Source of the DNA: Phycisphaerae bacterium
GTDB taxonomy: Bacteria; Planctomycetota; Phycisphaerae; UBA1845; Fen-1342
Assembly (NCBI GenBank): GCA_030428945.1
Contig: JAUIEC010000012.1
Coordinates: 102,273 to 166,272 of the forward strand
DNA: 64,000 nt
Direction: 5' to 3'
Under the pieces are notes generated by a model. That model was not told the origin of the DNA and did no database searches. It worked only from the letters and a program-made list of their open reading frames with translations. Made by a program: the position numbers and the translations under genes. Positions 8,362 through 17,275 of the stretch are shown one piece after another; position 1 is the first letter of the stretch; each line of letters begins with the position of its first letter.

Positions 8362-9420
8362 ATGCGTACGCTGCTGCTCCCGCTCGCCTGCCTGTCCATC
8401 GCCCTGGTCTGCGTCCCCGTCGTCGAGGCCCAGTGCGGCCGCGGCGGCCCACCCGCCGGCGCCCGGGCGGTTCAGCCGGCCGAAAGGGACCTGTCCGGAA
8501 CGCTGGTGGCGATTGAGACTCGTCTGACGACCAGCCCACCGGCGGTGCACCTGATCGTGCAGACCGCGCGGGACGGCAAGCTGGACCTGCTGGCCGGTTC
8601 GGTCGGCGAAGTGGATCACGTGCTGGGACTGCTGCGGGTCGGCGATCCGCTCACGGCCCGCGTCGTTCGACCGGCCGGCGCGACGGACGATCCGTATCAA
8701 CTGGTCACGGTGGCGACGGGCGGCAGGCAGGTCACGCTGCGAAACAGCGACCGGCGTGTTCGTCAGCGAACCGGACAGGCGGATGCAACCTCGAGCGCCC
8801 AGGTCGGCTGCGGCGGAGGCGGCAGGGGTGCCGGCTGTGGTGGTCAGGGTCGCCAGGCGGGTCGCGGTGGCGACAACTCGAAGGGCCAGGCCTGTGGAGG
8901 GGCTGGCCGTCGCGGATCCGGCCAGGGGAGCAGGTGCGGATCCGGCGGCAGCGGCGGCGGCGGGTGCGGTGGCAAGGGCAAGCGCAGTGACGTTGGCCAG
9001 ATGCTGCCGCCCGCCGCTGTGCCGGCGGTTGCCGAAGCCCTGCGAACCGCCCTGCTGGACGAGTACAGCAGCGCAGCGTACTACGCGGACGTGCTGACCC
9101 GGTTCGGCGACCGGCGGCCGTTCACGCAGCTTGCCGGGGCCGAACTGCGGCATGCCCAGGCGATCGTCAACCAGTTCAACCGGATCGGTGTCACGGCGCC
9201 GCCGGCGGAAGAGGCCGAGTCGCCGGCGGTGCCGGCCACCTGGGAGGCGGCCGTGGCCCTGGCGGTTCGAAGCGAAGAAGAGAACGTCGCGATGTACGAC
9301 CGCCTGCTTCCGACGATCACCGACGAGGCGATGCGGGCGACGCTCGAACACCTGCGGACCGCGTCGGCCGAGCGGCACCTGCCCGCGCTGCGCCGGGCCC
9401 AGGCCAGCGGATCGAAGTGA
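8362..9420 (+). CDS. exported ferritin-like DUF2202-type protein with Gly/Cys-rich linker
   Basis: 352 residues from the ATG at 8362. A signal peptide ends near VEA-QC. A beta-rich segment of roughly 100 residues follows (LSGTLVAIETRL to VTVATGGRQVTL). Next comes a strongly Gly-, Cys-, Arg- and Ser-rich linker (about residues 150-210) with CGGGGRGAGCGG-like stretches. The C-terminal part is a four-helix ferritin-like domain: LLDEYSSAAYY, then ELRHAQAI, then SEEENVAMYDRL, then SAERHLPAL. The Glu and His spacing fits DUF2202 and suggests a bound metal pair. An extracytoplasmic metal or oxidant role is plausible. The linker is unusual and could bind metal or be post-translationally bridged. Confidence 0.75.
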   Translation: MRTLLLPLACLSIALVCVPVVEAQCGRGGPPAGARAVQPAERDLSGTLVAIETRLTTSPPAVHLIVQTARDGKLDLLAGSVGEVDHVLGLLRVGDPLTARVVRPAGATDDPYQLVTVATGGRQVTLRNSDRRVRQRTGQADATSSAQVGCGGGGRGAGCGGQGRQAGRGGDNSKGQACGGAGRRGSGQGSRCGSGGSGGGGCGGKGKRSDVGQMLPPAAVPAVAEALRTALLDEYSSAAYYADVLTRFGDRRPFTQLAGAELRHAQAIVNQFNRIGVTAPPAEEAESPAVPATWEAAVALAVRSEEENVAMYDRLLPTITDEAMRATLEHLRTASAERHLPALRRAQASGSK

Positions 9421-9546
9421 ACGCGCCGGAGGGTGCTCGCGAGACACCGTGACGTACGAGCCGTCCGTGGCGTTGTCGCTTTCGCCGCAACGTGGTGAGG
9501 ACTACATTGGTCGGGTCGTTCGCGAGGCTTCTGCGTCCACGACCTG

Positions 9547-11289
9547 GTGCGCGTTGTGTCCCGATCCTCTGCCAGCCCATCTTCGACGACGTCCGTTCGG
9601 GCGTCGATCACGCGTCTGCACGCACTCCGCGGCGTGTTCGGATTGGCGGCATCGCGCGAGAAGCTGGACCTGCTGCGGGCGGTGGCGGCGCTGCGGCCAC
9701 GGGCCGGGCACCTGGTGCGGACGCTGCATGAGACGCTGTGTTTTCTGCGGGCCTTTGACGGCGACGGGGTGGTTGCCGCCGAGGCGGGCCGCCAGTTGGC
9801 GGACTTCGCCGCGCGGGTCGGGCGGCTGACGAGCCGAACGCGGGCGAGTCTGGCCGACAGCGCGATCGAGGGGACCGTCGTGACCGAGTCATTCTCGTGG
9901 CCGGCCGCGTGCTGGCTGCACGACCGGTGCGGCGGGCAGGTTGAGATCGACTGGCGCGGCGGCGGAACGGAGGCCGACCTGGACCCGCTGCTGCGCCTGC
10001 TGCTGACACCGGGCGAGCAGGACGGATTCGAGGAGACGCCGACGGCGCGTGCGTGGCTGCGGCAGGCCCGTGGCGACGGTCCGGGCGGCGACTTCGGCTG
10101 GCTGGTGCATGCCCTGCGGCATTGCGGCGCGGCGGCGACGACGATCGAAGCGCTGTACGACGCGGCGGAGTTGCCGCTGCGCTGGACGCTCGCGGACGGA
10201 CGGCATTCCCGCAGTGGCAACGCCCTGCCCCGACCGGACGGGATGAGGCGGCGGACGTTGCGTCGGCCCGGCGGGTCGGCGGCGCGGGCGATCGTTCGTC
10301 CGCTGCCGCAGGTGCGGCGGGTGTCGGCCGGGGCGGGCGCGGCGCTGATCGACGTGGCCCAGGCGGCCCTGCTGTCGCGGCGGCGCGAGGTCTACGCCCT
10401 GAACCACGCGAACCCGCGCGACGTGCATGTCGCGGATCTCGGCTGCGGAACGGCCGTGGCGGTGTTCGGGGTCCGCCCGGGCGCGCGGCTGACGCTGGAG
10501 GCGAACTACGGTTACGTGCTGCTGGCGGGTGGCGCGCCGGTCGGCTACGGCGGGGTCAGCGTGCTGTTTCACCAGGCGAACACGGGCATCAACGTGTTCC
10601 CGGAGTACCGGCACAGCGAGGCCGCGTACCTGTTCACGCAGACGCTGCGGGCTTTTCAGACGCTGTTCGGCTGCCGGCGGTTCATCGTCAATCCGTACCA
10701 GTTCGGCCAGGGGAACGCCGAAGCAATCGGAAGCGGTGCATTCTGGTTCTATTACCGGATGGGATTCCGGCCGGCCGATTCCGAGGTGGCCGACCTGGCG
10801 GCGGCGGCCGCCCGCCGGATGCGCGCGGGTCGCGGGCGTGCGACGGCGCCGGATATACTGCGGCGCCTGGCGCGCTGTGACCTGCGACTTGATGTCGTGC
10901 GACGGCGCGACACCCTGCTGCTGGACGAGACCGTCCTGCAGAACTGTTCCCTGGCGGCGACGCGAGAGATCGCGGCGGCGGGTGCGGGCCACCGCGAGCG
11001 CGGACTGCGACGCATCCGACAGCGGGTTCGCGCAGCGCTCGGGATCGACCTGGCGAAGTGGACGGCGGACGAGCGACGCGCGTTCGAGCATCTCAGCCCG
11101 GTGATCGCGGCGCTTCCGGATCTGAGCGACTGGCCCGCCCGCGATCGTCACCGCCTGGCGACACTGCTGCGCGCGAAAGGCGCGGTTACCGAACGCGCCT
11201 TCATCCGCGCCGCGCAAGGCCACGCCCGCCTGCACGCCGAACTCCGTCAGCAGGAGGGCTCTGCGCGCGGACAGAGGATCAGGACGTGA
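9547..11289 (+). CDS. uncharacterised protein with a GNAT-like segment
   Basis: 580 residues if the GTG at 9547 is the start; a GTG at 9556 is equally possible, and neither has a clear ribosome site. There is no signal peptide or membrane segment. Roughly residues 300-415 look like an acyltransferase of the GNAT fold: VLLAGGAPVGYGGVSVLF resembles the strand and acceptor loop, and NAEAIGSGAFWFYYRMGFRP resembles the C-terminal GNAT signature. The flanking helical regions are Arg- and Ala-rich and not recognised. The stop codon is within the first unit of an 8-bp repeat. Function is unknown. Confidence 0.65.
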   Translation: MRVVSRSSASPSSTTSVRASITRLHALRGVFGLAASREKLDLLRAVAALRPRAGHLVRTLHETLCFLRAFDGDGVVAAEAGRQLADFAARVGRLTSRTRASLADSAIEGTVVTESFSWPAACWLHDRCGGQVEIDWRGGGTEADLDPLLRLLLTPGEQDGFEETPTARAWLRQARGDGPGGDFGWLVHALRHCGAAATTIEALYDAAELPLRWTLADGRHSRSGNALPRPDGMRRRTLRRPGGSAARAIVRPLPQVRRVSAGAGAALIDVAQAALLSRRREVYALNHANPRDVHVADLGCGTAVAVFGVRPGARLTLEANYGYVLLAGGAPVGYGGVSVLFHQANTGINVFPEYRHSEAAYLFTQTLRAFQTLFGCRRFIVNPYQFGQGNAEAIGSGAFWFYYRMGFRPADSEVADLAAAAARRMRAGRGRATAPDILRRLARCDLRLDVVRRRDTLLLDETVLQNCSLAATREIAAAGAGHRERGLRRIRQRVRAALGIDLAKWTADERRAFEHLSPVIAALPDLSDWPARDRHRLATLLRAKGAVTERAFIRAAQGHARLHAELRQQEGSARGQRIRT

Positions 11290-11301
11290 AGGTGTGAGAA
11301 A
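11286..11301 (+). repeat. 8-bp tandem repeat, 2 units (GTGAAAGG type)
   Basis: Units are GTGAAGGT and GTGAGAAA. The stop codon of the preceding gene (11287-11289) lies in the first unit. It faces the array at 11357-11420 across a 55-base spacer between convergent genes. Confidence 0.5.
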
Positions 11302-11356
11302 GGCGGGCAGGCGGCATCTCCCGCGCCGCACGTTCAGCCCGCATCCTCAAGTCCAT

Positions 11357-11420
11357 ACTTGCTGACTTGCTTACCTGCTCACTTGCTTACTTGCTTACTT
11401 GCTTACCTGGCCACCTGTTC
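11357..11420 (-). repeat. 8-bp tandem repeat, 8 units (AAGCAAGT type)
   Basis: On the plus strand eight in-phase octamers are read: ACTTGCTG, ACTTGCTT, ACCTGCTC, three copies of ACTTGCTT, ACCTGGCC, ACCTGTTC. The array runs into the 3' end of the BON gene and contains its TAA stop (11403-11405 on the minus strand). On the minus strand the unit is AAGCAAGT, G/A-rich and in the sense direction of that gene. Confidence 0.85.
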
Positions 11421-12035
11421 CGCCCGCAGCCCCATGCGGCCGAGGATGCGGGCCGCGGTCGCGGTGTTGAAATCCTTCGCCAGCGGGCGGAGGAAGGCGT
11501 GCCGCTGCACGATGCTGACCGCGGCCGGCAACCCGGCCTGGCGGAGTTCCCGGCGGGCCTGGTCGGCGATCGCCTGGTCACGCTGCGCGGCGTGTCGATC
11601 CACACGCAGAAAGTTGCGGATGGTGCGGATGCCGGGGACCGACATGGCCACGTCGGCCAGGCCGCGGGTGGCGGCCCGGCTGGCGACGGCACCGAACAGT
11701 TCCGCCCGACCGCCGCGCACCCGCACCGCGACGGAACCGTGCTGATCATGCGCGTCGCGGGCCAGCGCGGCCTGGACGTCGGCGGCCAGCGCCTCGTCGC
11801 TGCGCTGCGCAGGCATCTCCACGCGCAGTTCGTTCCGTACCGGCGCGTCGGAGCGCTCGGCGGCGATCTGCCCGGCCGCGAGTTTCCTGCGGGCCGACTG
11901 AACCGTGCCGCGCAGGCGGACGTGTCGATCGTCGACCTCGACCTCGATCGGCTGTCCGGAGAGGCGCTGGTCGCGGCGCAGGGCGCGTTCGATGCGGTGC
12001 TGCAGAGCGGTGTTGGTGTCGTGATCGGTGGACAT
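11403..12035 (-). CDS. BON-domain protein
   Basis: This 210-residue protein lacks a signal peptide. It contains successive BON-type modules of about 60-65 residues. Each has an amphipathic helix followed by a strand and a conserved gly-rich turn: IEVEVDDRHVRLRGTV, SVAVRVRGGRAELFGAV, then a diverged third copy (AIADQARRELRQAG). BON domains bind phospholipid or other ligands and are common in stress proteins. It follows the DUF2383-like gene by 21 bases, so they form an operon. The last codons and the stop are supplied by an 8-bp repeat array, so the C-terminus may be recently eroded or extended. Confidence 0.82.
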   Translation of the reverse strand: MSTDHDTNTALQHRIERALRRDQRLSGQPIEVEVDDRHVRLRGTVQSARRKLAAGQIAAERSDAPVRNELRVEMPAQRSDEALAADVQAALARDAHDQHGSVAVRVRGGRAELFGAVASRAATRGLADVAMSVPGIRTIRNFLRVDRHAAQRDQAIADQARRELRQAGLPAAVSIVQRHAFLRPLAKDFNTATAARILGRMGLRAEQVAR

Positions 12036-12056
12036 CGGGGTCTCCTTGACGGCGGT

Positions 12057-12560
12057 TCAGTTCAGCAGATCGTCCGAGTGCAGCAGCGTGTCGATCCGCC
12101 AGCGGGTGTCGGCGATCTCCTGGCGGTGCCGCTTGAGCGTGGCGGTCACGGCCGGATCCACCGCCCGCTGCAGGGCCTCTTCGTACAGGTCGGCCATGTG
12201 TTTCTCGCCGCGGCGAGCCTCGAGCAGAACGACCTGCGGGTAACCGAGGTTGATCGTCGCCCGGGCCGCGATCCAGCCCCGGTGCAGCATGCCGAGAAGC
12301 GTGCCGCGTTCGGGCACCGGGGCGTTGCGATCCTCGAGGATGCCGGCCAGGTCGCGGGCGTGGTCAGCCCGACGCTGCGCGGCCGAGGAGAGCAGTTGCC
12401 GGACCGAGTCGCCGTCGACCACGTCCGCGGCCTCGCCGAGTCGCTGCTCGCTGTCGATCGTCAGACGGGCGATGTCCTGGAGGACGCCGACGAGGGGCGG
12501 CCGCTGCTGACGCAGGGGTTCGGGGGTCAGTGAACTGCGGGTTTGCTGCGGGACAGTCAT
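12057..12560 (-). CDS. PA2169/DUF2383-like four-helix protein
   Basis: 167 residues. The ATG at 12560 has a strong AAAGGAG 11 bases upstream. The helical pattern (LQDIARLTIDSEQRLGEAA, then RADHARDLAGIL, then EARRGEKHMADLYEEAL, then ATLKRHRQEIADTRWRIDTL) fits the PA2169/DUF2383 family of ferritin-like bundles, often found with stress genes. The E-x-x-H/R spacings resemble metal sites but are not complete in both helix pairs, so metal binding is not claimed. It leads a two-gene operon with the BON protein. The two-component genes lie just upstream on the same strand, making a common stress response plausible. Confidence 0.7.
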   Translation of the reverse strand: MTVPQQTRSSLTPEPLRQQRPPLVGVLQDIARLTIDSEQRLGEAADVVDGDSVRQLLSSAAQRRADHARDLAGILEDRNAPVPERGTLLGMLHRGWIAARATINLGYPQVVLLEARRGEKHMADLYEEALQRAVDPAVTATLKRHRQEIADTRWRIDTLLHSDDLLN

Positions 12561-12651
12561 CTTGCTGGTACTCCTTTCGAAACGCTCTGTTTACGAAAAG
12601 AAGTATGCCCGGTCGGACTGAAGGACGTTTGAGAAGCGGATTACAGTTTGT

Positions 12652-14022
12652 TCAGGTCGCGGCCGGAAGGCTGACCAGGAACGTGCTGCCGCTGCCGAGG
12701 TGGCTCTCCACCCGGACCCCGCCACCGTGCAGGCGGGCGATGCTGCGGACGATCGCGAGGCCGAGACCGCTGGCGCCGGAACGCTGGCTGGAGGCGCCCT
12801 GTACGAAGGGATCGAAGATCTGGGGGATCATCTCGGCCGCGATGCCGGGTCCGCGATCGGCGACCCGGATGACGATCTGGTCGGCGGTGGCGTCGAGTCC
12901 GATCGACACGACCGCGTCGGCCGGGGAGTGGCGGATCGCGTTGCGGACCAGGTTTTCGACCATGCTGATCAGCAGGTCGGGGTCGCCGCGGACCTCGGGT
13001 TCACTGGCCTGGGCACTGACGAAGCTGGGGACCAGCCGCACGCCGCGCTCCGCGGCCGACTGTCGGCAGCGGGCCAGGACCTGGACGACGACGTCTTCGA
13101 GCGACACCAGGCGGGCGTTGCGCAGGGCGTCGTGGTGCTGGCCGCGGCTGAGGATCAGGAAGCCGTCGACGATCCGCTGCATGTGTCGCAGTTCGGCCTG
13201 GAGCGCGTCGGCGAGGGCTCCGTCGCTGAAGTCCGCGCGACGGGTCTGCAGGCGGCCGGAGAGGATCGCCAGCGGTGTCTTCAGTTCGTGCGCGACGCGT
13301 CCGACGAACTGCCGCTGGTTCTGGAACTGGGATTCGAGCCGGGCGGCCATCCGGTTGTAGGCTTCGACCAGTTCGTGCAGTTCGTCCTCGCGAGTCGGCA
13401 GGGGCAGTTGCCGGTCGAGGTCGGCCGCGGAAGCCTGGCGGAGGTGGCGGGTAACGGTGGTCAGGGGTTCGAGGCCCCGTCGCAGGATCCACCAGGAGAG
13501 CAGCGCGGTCGCGGCGATGGCGAGCAGCGCCAGCAGGGCCAGCATGATGCGGGTCTGTCCGAGCGTGTCGTCGAGGGTGGCCAGCGAACTGGCGACGCGC
13601 AGGGTGCCTCCGTCGGGCAGGGCGCGGGAGACGACCAGGAATGGTTCGTCGGGTCGCGCCGCGATGATGCCGGCGGGGACGCGCTGGAGCGGGCGGGAGG
13701 TTGCGGGGATCGGCGTGCCGCGCAGCCCGGGCGAGGTGACGGCGGGTTCGCCCGGGATGTCGACGCTGAGGAGCAGGCCGTTCTGTTCGAAGGGATCGAG
13801 TGCCAGGGACCAGCGTCCGCGCGGGGTCTCGGCGGCGGTCTTCTCGCGGACGAGTTCGTGGGCCCGCAGGACGCTCTCGGCGCGGCGCTGCAGCGCGGTG
13901 GCGAAACGGGTCCGGAGCCGGCTCTCGAGCAACTGGTCGAGGGTGACGATCAGGCCGGCCTGGACCAGGCCAAGCACCGCGACGAGCGTCAGCGTCAGCC
14001 TGGTGGAGATGCGGCGGAACAT
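12652..14022 (-). CDS. sensor histidine kinase
   Basis: 456 residues with two membrane segments (about 10-30 and 180-200) bounding a periplasmic sensor of some 150 residues. A HAMP linker and a HisKA H-box (RVAHELKTPLAIL) follow. The ATPase boxes are complete: N (ENLVRNAIRHS), G1 (VADRGPGI) and G2 (GASGLGLAIV). All residues needed for autophosphorylation are present. It starts five bases after the stop of the response regulator gene, a standard regulator-kinase pair. The sensor region is not recognised. The adjacent BON and DUF2383-like genes are candidate targets by position only. Confidence 0.93.
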   Translation of the reverse strand: MFRRISTRLTLTLVAVLGLVQAGLIVTLDQLLESRLRTRFATALQRRAESVLRAHELVREKTAAETPRGRWSLALDPFEQNGLLLSVDIPGEPAVTSPGLRGTPIPATSRPLQRVPAGIIAARPDEPFLVVSRALPDGGTLRVASSLATLDDTLGQTRIMLALLALLAIAATALLSWWILRRGLEPLTTVTRHLRQASAADLDRQLPLPTREDELHELVEAYNRMAARLESQFQNQRQFVGRVAHELKTPLAILSGRLQTRRADFSDGALADALQAELRHMQRIVDGFLILSRGQHHDALRNARLVSLEDVVVQVLARCRQSAAERGVRLVPSFVSAQASEPEVRGDPDLLISMVENLVRNAIRHSPADAVVSIGLDATADQIVIRVADRGPGIAAEMIPQIFDPFVQGASSQRSGASGLGLAIVRSIARLHGGGVRVESHLGSGSTFLVSLPAAT

Positions 14023-14027
14023 GCGTG

Positions 14028-14714
14028 TCAGGCGGCCGGCGGGCCGGTCTCACTGAGGACGTACCCCGTGCCGATCACCGTGTGCAGCAGCGGCAGGTCG
14101 TGGTCGCGATCGATCTTTCCGCGGAGCCGCGAGACGTAGACCTCGATGACGTTGCTCTCGTCTTCGAACGTCAGGCCCCAGACCTTCTCGCCGATCATGG
14201 CGCGGGTCTGGACCCGGTCGCGGTTGCGCATCAGGTGTTCGAGCAGGGCGAATTCGCGGGCGGTCAGTCCGATCTCCTGGCCGCCGCGGCGCGCGACGCG
14301 CTGCAGCAGGTCGAGTTCGAGATCGGCGACGCGCAGGACGACACCTTCGTCCTCGGTTCCGCGCCGCAGGAGGGCCCGCACGCGGGCGAGCAGTTCCTCG
14401 ACCTCGAACGGCTTGGTCAGATAGTCGTCCGCTCCGGCGTCGAGTCCGGCAATCTTGTCCTCGGTGTCGGCCAGGGCGGTCAGCATCAGGATCGGCGTGT
14501 CGACGCGGCGGCGACGGAGGTTGCGGGTCAGTTCGACGCCGTCGTGCCCGGGCAGCATGATGTCGAGCAGGACCAGGTCGTAGTCGCCGGTCGCGGCCCG
14601 CTCCTCGCCCTTGCGGCCGTCGAGTTCGGCATCGACCTGGTAGCCCTGGTCGGTGAGCGCCCGGGTGAGAATCTCGGACAGGTCCGGGTTGTCTTCGATG
14701 ACGAGCATTCGCAT
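14028..14714 (-). CDS. OmpR-family response regulator
   Basis: 228 residues starting at the ATG at 14714 (MRMLVIEDN). The receiver domain has the acidic pair E-D near the N-terminus, the phosphoacceptor Asp in LVLLDIMLPG, the Thr of LMLTA and the Lys of LTKPFEV. The C-terminal winged helix (LTAREFALLEHLMRN to VYVSRLRGKI) is of OmpR/PhoB type. It is immediately upstream of its partner kinase (gap of five bases). Most likely a transcription factor controlling nearby or envelope-stress genes; no target site was identified. Confidence 0.93.
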   Translation of the reverse strand: MRMLVIEDNPDLSEILTRALTDQGYQVDAELDGRKGEERAATGDYDLVLLDIMLPGHDGVELTRNLRRRRVDTPILMLTALADTEDKIAGLDAGADDYLTKPFEVEELLARVRALLRRGTEDEGVVLRVADLELDLLQRVARRGGQEIGLTAREFALLEHLMRNRDRVQTRAMIGEKVWGLTFEDESNVIEVYVSRLRGKIDRDHDLPLLHTVIGTGYVLSETGPPAA

Positions 14715-14771
14715 GCCGCGATGGCACACGGAATGCGGGCGAATGTCAACCGGACGGCGGCGAAGGCGGTC

Positions 14772-17114
14772 TCAGGAGCACTGGGTCCCGTAGACCGCGA
14801 GCAGCGTCGCCAGGTCCGCCAGGTCGACATCACCGTCGCCATCCGTATCGCCCTGCGCGACGGTCGCCCCGGACGGCAGGCCGAAGTTGGCGAGCAGTGT
14901 TGCCAGGTCGCTGAGGTCGATCCGGCAGTCGCAGTTCGTGTCGGCCACGCAACCCTGGCAGACGATCAGCCGGGCGGCCGGCGGGATCGCGGTGCCGCAG
15001 GCGTTGTCGAGCACGCAGTCGTAGTCGCCCTGGTCGGCCGGATCGGTCGAGAAGATCTGGAGCGTATCGGAGAAGGCGCCGACGATCAGCGATCCGTTTC
15101 CGGTCAGCCCGTTGGTGAGCGGCACGCCGTCCCGCCGCCACTGGTAGCTGCTGATGCCGGTCGCGCTGATCGAGAACGTCGCGTTGCCTCCGGGGCAGAC
15201 GGCGACGTCGTCGGCCGGCGCGATCGCGTCAAACCCCGGGCGGGTCAGTTCCCAGACGCCGGTGTTCGGGTAGATGGTCGCGCCGCCCAGTCGCCAGAGC
15301 CGATCGCCGCTGAAGTCGAGTCGCGCGCAGTCCGGGTTCGCGTCGACCCGCGCCAGGGCCGTCGGTGCGGCCGGGTCGGAGATGTCGACGAAGATGATCT
15401 CGCTGAACTGCTGCGAGTCGTCGAAGATCGCGAGCACGTCGTCATCCGCCGCGAGCGCCGTCGGTGTCAGGATCGTCTCGTCGTACGAGCCGACCAGCAT
15501 CGGGATCGGCGGGCTCGACAGGTCATACAGGTCGACCTGCAGCAGGTCGTGGTTCGACAGGCACAGGACGCCCTCCTGGACCGCGATTTCGACCGGCGGG
15601 TCGACGACGTTGAACTCGTGTTCGATCTGCGGGGCGGCCGGATTGGTGAACGAGACGATGTAGGTGTCGCCGAAGGTCGAAACACAGGCGTGGTTGCCGA
15701 GCAGCGCGATGTACCGCACGGACCCGGTGTTCGGTGGCGAGACCGGGTCGAGGTCGACCGAGCCGAGCGAGGTCGGCTGGGTCGGGTCGCTGATGTCGAA
15801 GACCTCGACCAGGCTGCCGAGCTGCCCGACGAGCGCGTAGTCCGCGCTGCAGGCCACGGCGGTCCCAAGTTCGAGCGTGACGGCCGAGCCGACCTCGGCC
15901 GCCCCGCCGGGCGCGTCCAGGTCAATCAGCACCAGTTCGTCATCCACCAGCAGGCAGACGATGTCACCGGCCAGGTCGACATCCTGGAGGAAATCGCCGA
16001 CGTAGGTCAGGCCCGGAAGTTCCACGGCCGCACCGGGCTGGCTGGTGTCGTAGACGCGCAGGCGGTCGGCCTCGGTGACGACGAGCCGGTCGCTGCCGGC
16101 GGCCAGGTCCGAGGGTCGGATCGGCTCGCGCGTGACGAGCCAGTCGCGCACGGGGTTGTTCGGGTCGGCGGCGTTCCACTGTTCGAGCCAGCCGGAGGAA
16201 CCCGCCATCAGGATCCGCGTGTTGGCGGCCTGCTGATCGACCATCGACACCGGAATGTCGCCACGGAGCGTCGGGGCGGTCGGCGTGCTGACGTCCCAGA
16301 TGTCGGTTCCGGATTCGCTGACGAACAGCAGCCCGCCGGCGTTGTTGAGGGCAATCGACGAGAGCGAGCCGGCGCCGATCAGGCTCTGGGCGGTCGGCGC
16401 GGCGGGGTTCGAGATGTCGGCCACGTCGATGACCGGGAAGTCGCGCCGCACCGCCACGAGCGTGTCGCCGCCGACATCCATGTCGAGGAACGGAATGCCG
16501 AAGAAGTAGGTCGTGATCCAGGAGGGTGCGGCGGGCGTGCTGACATCGACGATCTGCACGCCGCTGTGGGTGCTGAGGTAGAGCGTGCCGTCCTGCACCT
16601 GAAGCTGTCCGACGTACGCGGCCGCGGGGGCGTACGTGGCCACCAGCGCCGGGACCGCGGGATTCGAGACGTCGACGATGAAGACGTCGTGCGATCCGCC
16701 GATGTCCTCGCACAGGAAGACGTGGTCGTTCTCGTACGCAATCAGGTTCGGCGCGTCGACAAACGGCATGGTCGCGGCGACGAACGGGCTGCTTCCGCTG
16801 GTCGCGTCGACCACGATCAGTCCCGAGTTGCGGGCCGCCACGTAGGCGTAGTCACCGGAGGCGGCCACGGCCCAGAAGTGATCGCCGGGGGCCAGCACCG
16901 AGCCGAGTTCGAGCGGCACGGACGCACCGCCGGGGGTGTCGTAGACGAACAGTTCGTCACCGAAGACGGCGTAGGTTCGATCCGCGCTGCGCGCCACGCG
17001 GGCGGCCGCGCCGCCGTAGTGCTCCAGCAGGTCGACATCGCACTGCCCGAAGGCCGGGCCCGCGGTCAGCATGGCCAGCGTCATGCACAGAATCGTTCCC
17101 GTTGCCCGCAGCAT
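14772..17114 (-). CDS. secreted LVIVD-repeat protein with Ig-like and dockerin domains
   Basis: 780 residues from the ATG at 17114, which has GGAGG upstream. A signal peptide ends near AFG-QC. Most of the chain is a repeat of about 45 residues with the pattern V-x-I-V-D-V-S-x-P-x-x-P (VFIVDVSNPAVPALV, VQIVDVSTPAAPSWI, IFVDISDPAAPTALA), the LVIVD beta-propeller repeat. Then comes an Ig-like domain (PGGNATFSISATGISSYQW, DQGDYDCVLDNACG) and two dockerin-type Asp loops ending in YGTQCS. It is exported and possibly surface-attached. Divergent from the Lon-like gene. No enzymatic residues are visible. Confidence 0.85.
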   Translation of the reverse strand: MLRATGTILCMTLAMLTAGPAFGQCDVDLLEHYGGAAARVARSADRTYAVFGDELFVYDTPGGASVPLELGSVLAPGDHFWAVAASGDYAYVAARNSGLIVVDATSGSSPFVAATMPFVDAPNLIAYENDHVFLCEDIGGSHDVFIVDVSNPAVPALVATYAPAAAYVGQLQVQDGTLYLSTHSGVQIVDVSTPAAPSWITTYFFGIPFLDMDVGGDTLVAVRRDFPVIDVADISNPAAPTAQSLIGAGSLSSIALNNAGGLLFVSESGTDIWDVSTPTAPTLRGDIPVSMVDQQAANTRILMAGSSGWLEQWNAADPNNPVRDWLVTREPIRPSDLAAGSDRLVVTEADRLRVYDTSQPGAAVELPGLTYVGDFLQDVDLAGDIVCLLVDDELVLIDLDAPGGAAEVGSAVTLELGTAVACSADYALVGQLGSLVEVFDISDPTQPTSLGSVDLDPVSPPNTGSVRYIALLGNHACVSTFGDTYIVSFTNPAAPQIEHEFNVVDPPVEIAVQEGVLCLSNHDLLQVDLYDLSSPPIPMLVGSYDETILTPTALAADDDVLAIFDDSQQFSEIIFVDISDPAAPTALARVDANPDCARLDFSGDRLWRLGGATIYPNTGVWELTRPGFDAIAPADDVAVCPGGNATFSISATGISSYQWRRDGVPLTNGLTGNGSLIVGAFSDTLQIFSTDPADQGDYDCVLDNACGTAIPPAARLIVCQGCVADTNCDCRIDLSDLATLLANFGLPSGATVAQGDTDGDGDVDLADLATLLAVYGTQCS

Positions 17115-17275
17115 GGTTTCCCTCCTGTCGCATCCAACGCGAACCGGATGACGTGAACCGTTATCGTAGCCGTCGCGGTCGGGCTGCCCCAGAAAAAACC
17201 GGCCGCGGCGGCTCGTCCGCGGGGGCTTTCGTCTCTGCACGGTTTCCGCCATGATGCGGGCGGGAGGAACCACGC

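Noticed and set aside
14025..17156. Long plus-strand frame opposite the response regulator and LVIVD protein
   Set aside because: It is a shadow of two well-supported minus-strand genes.
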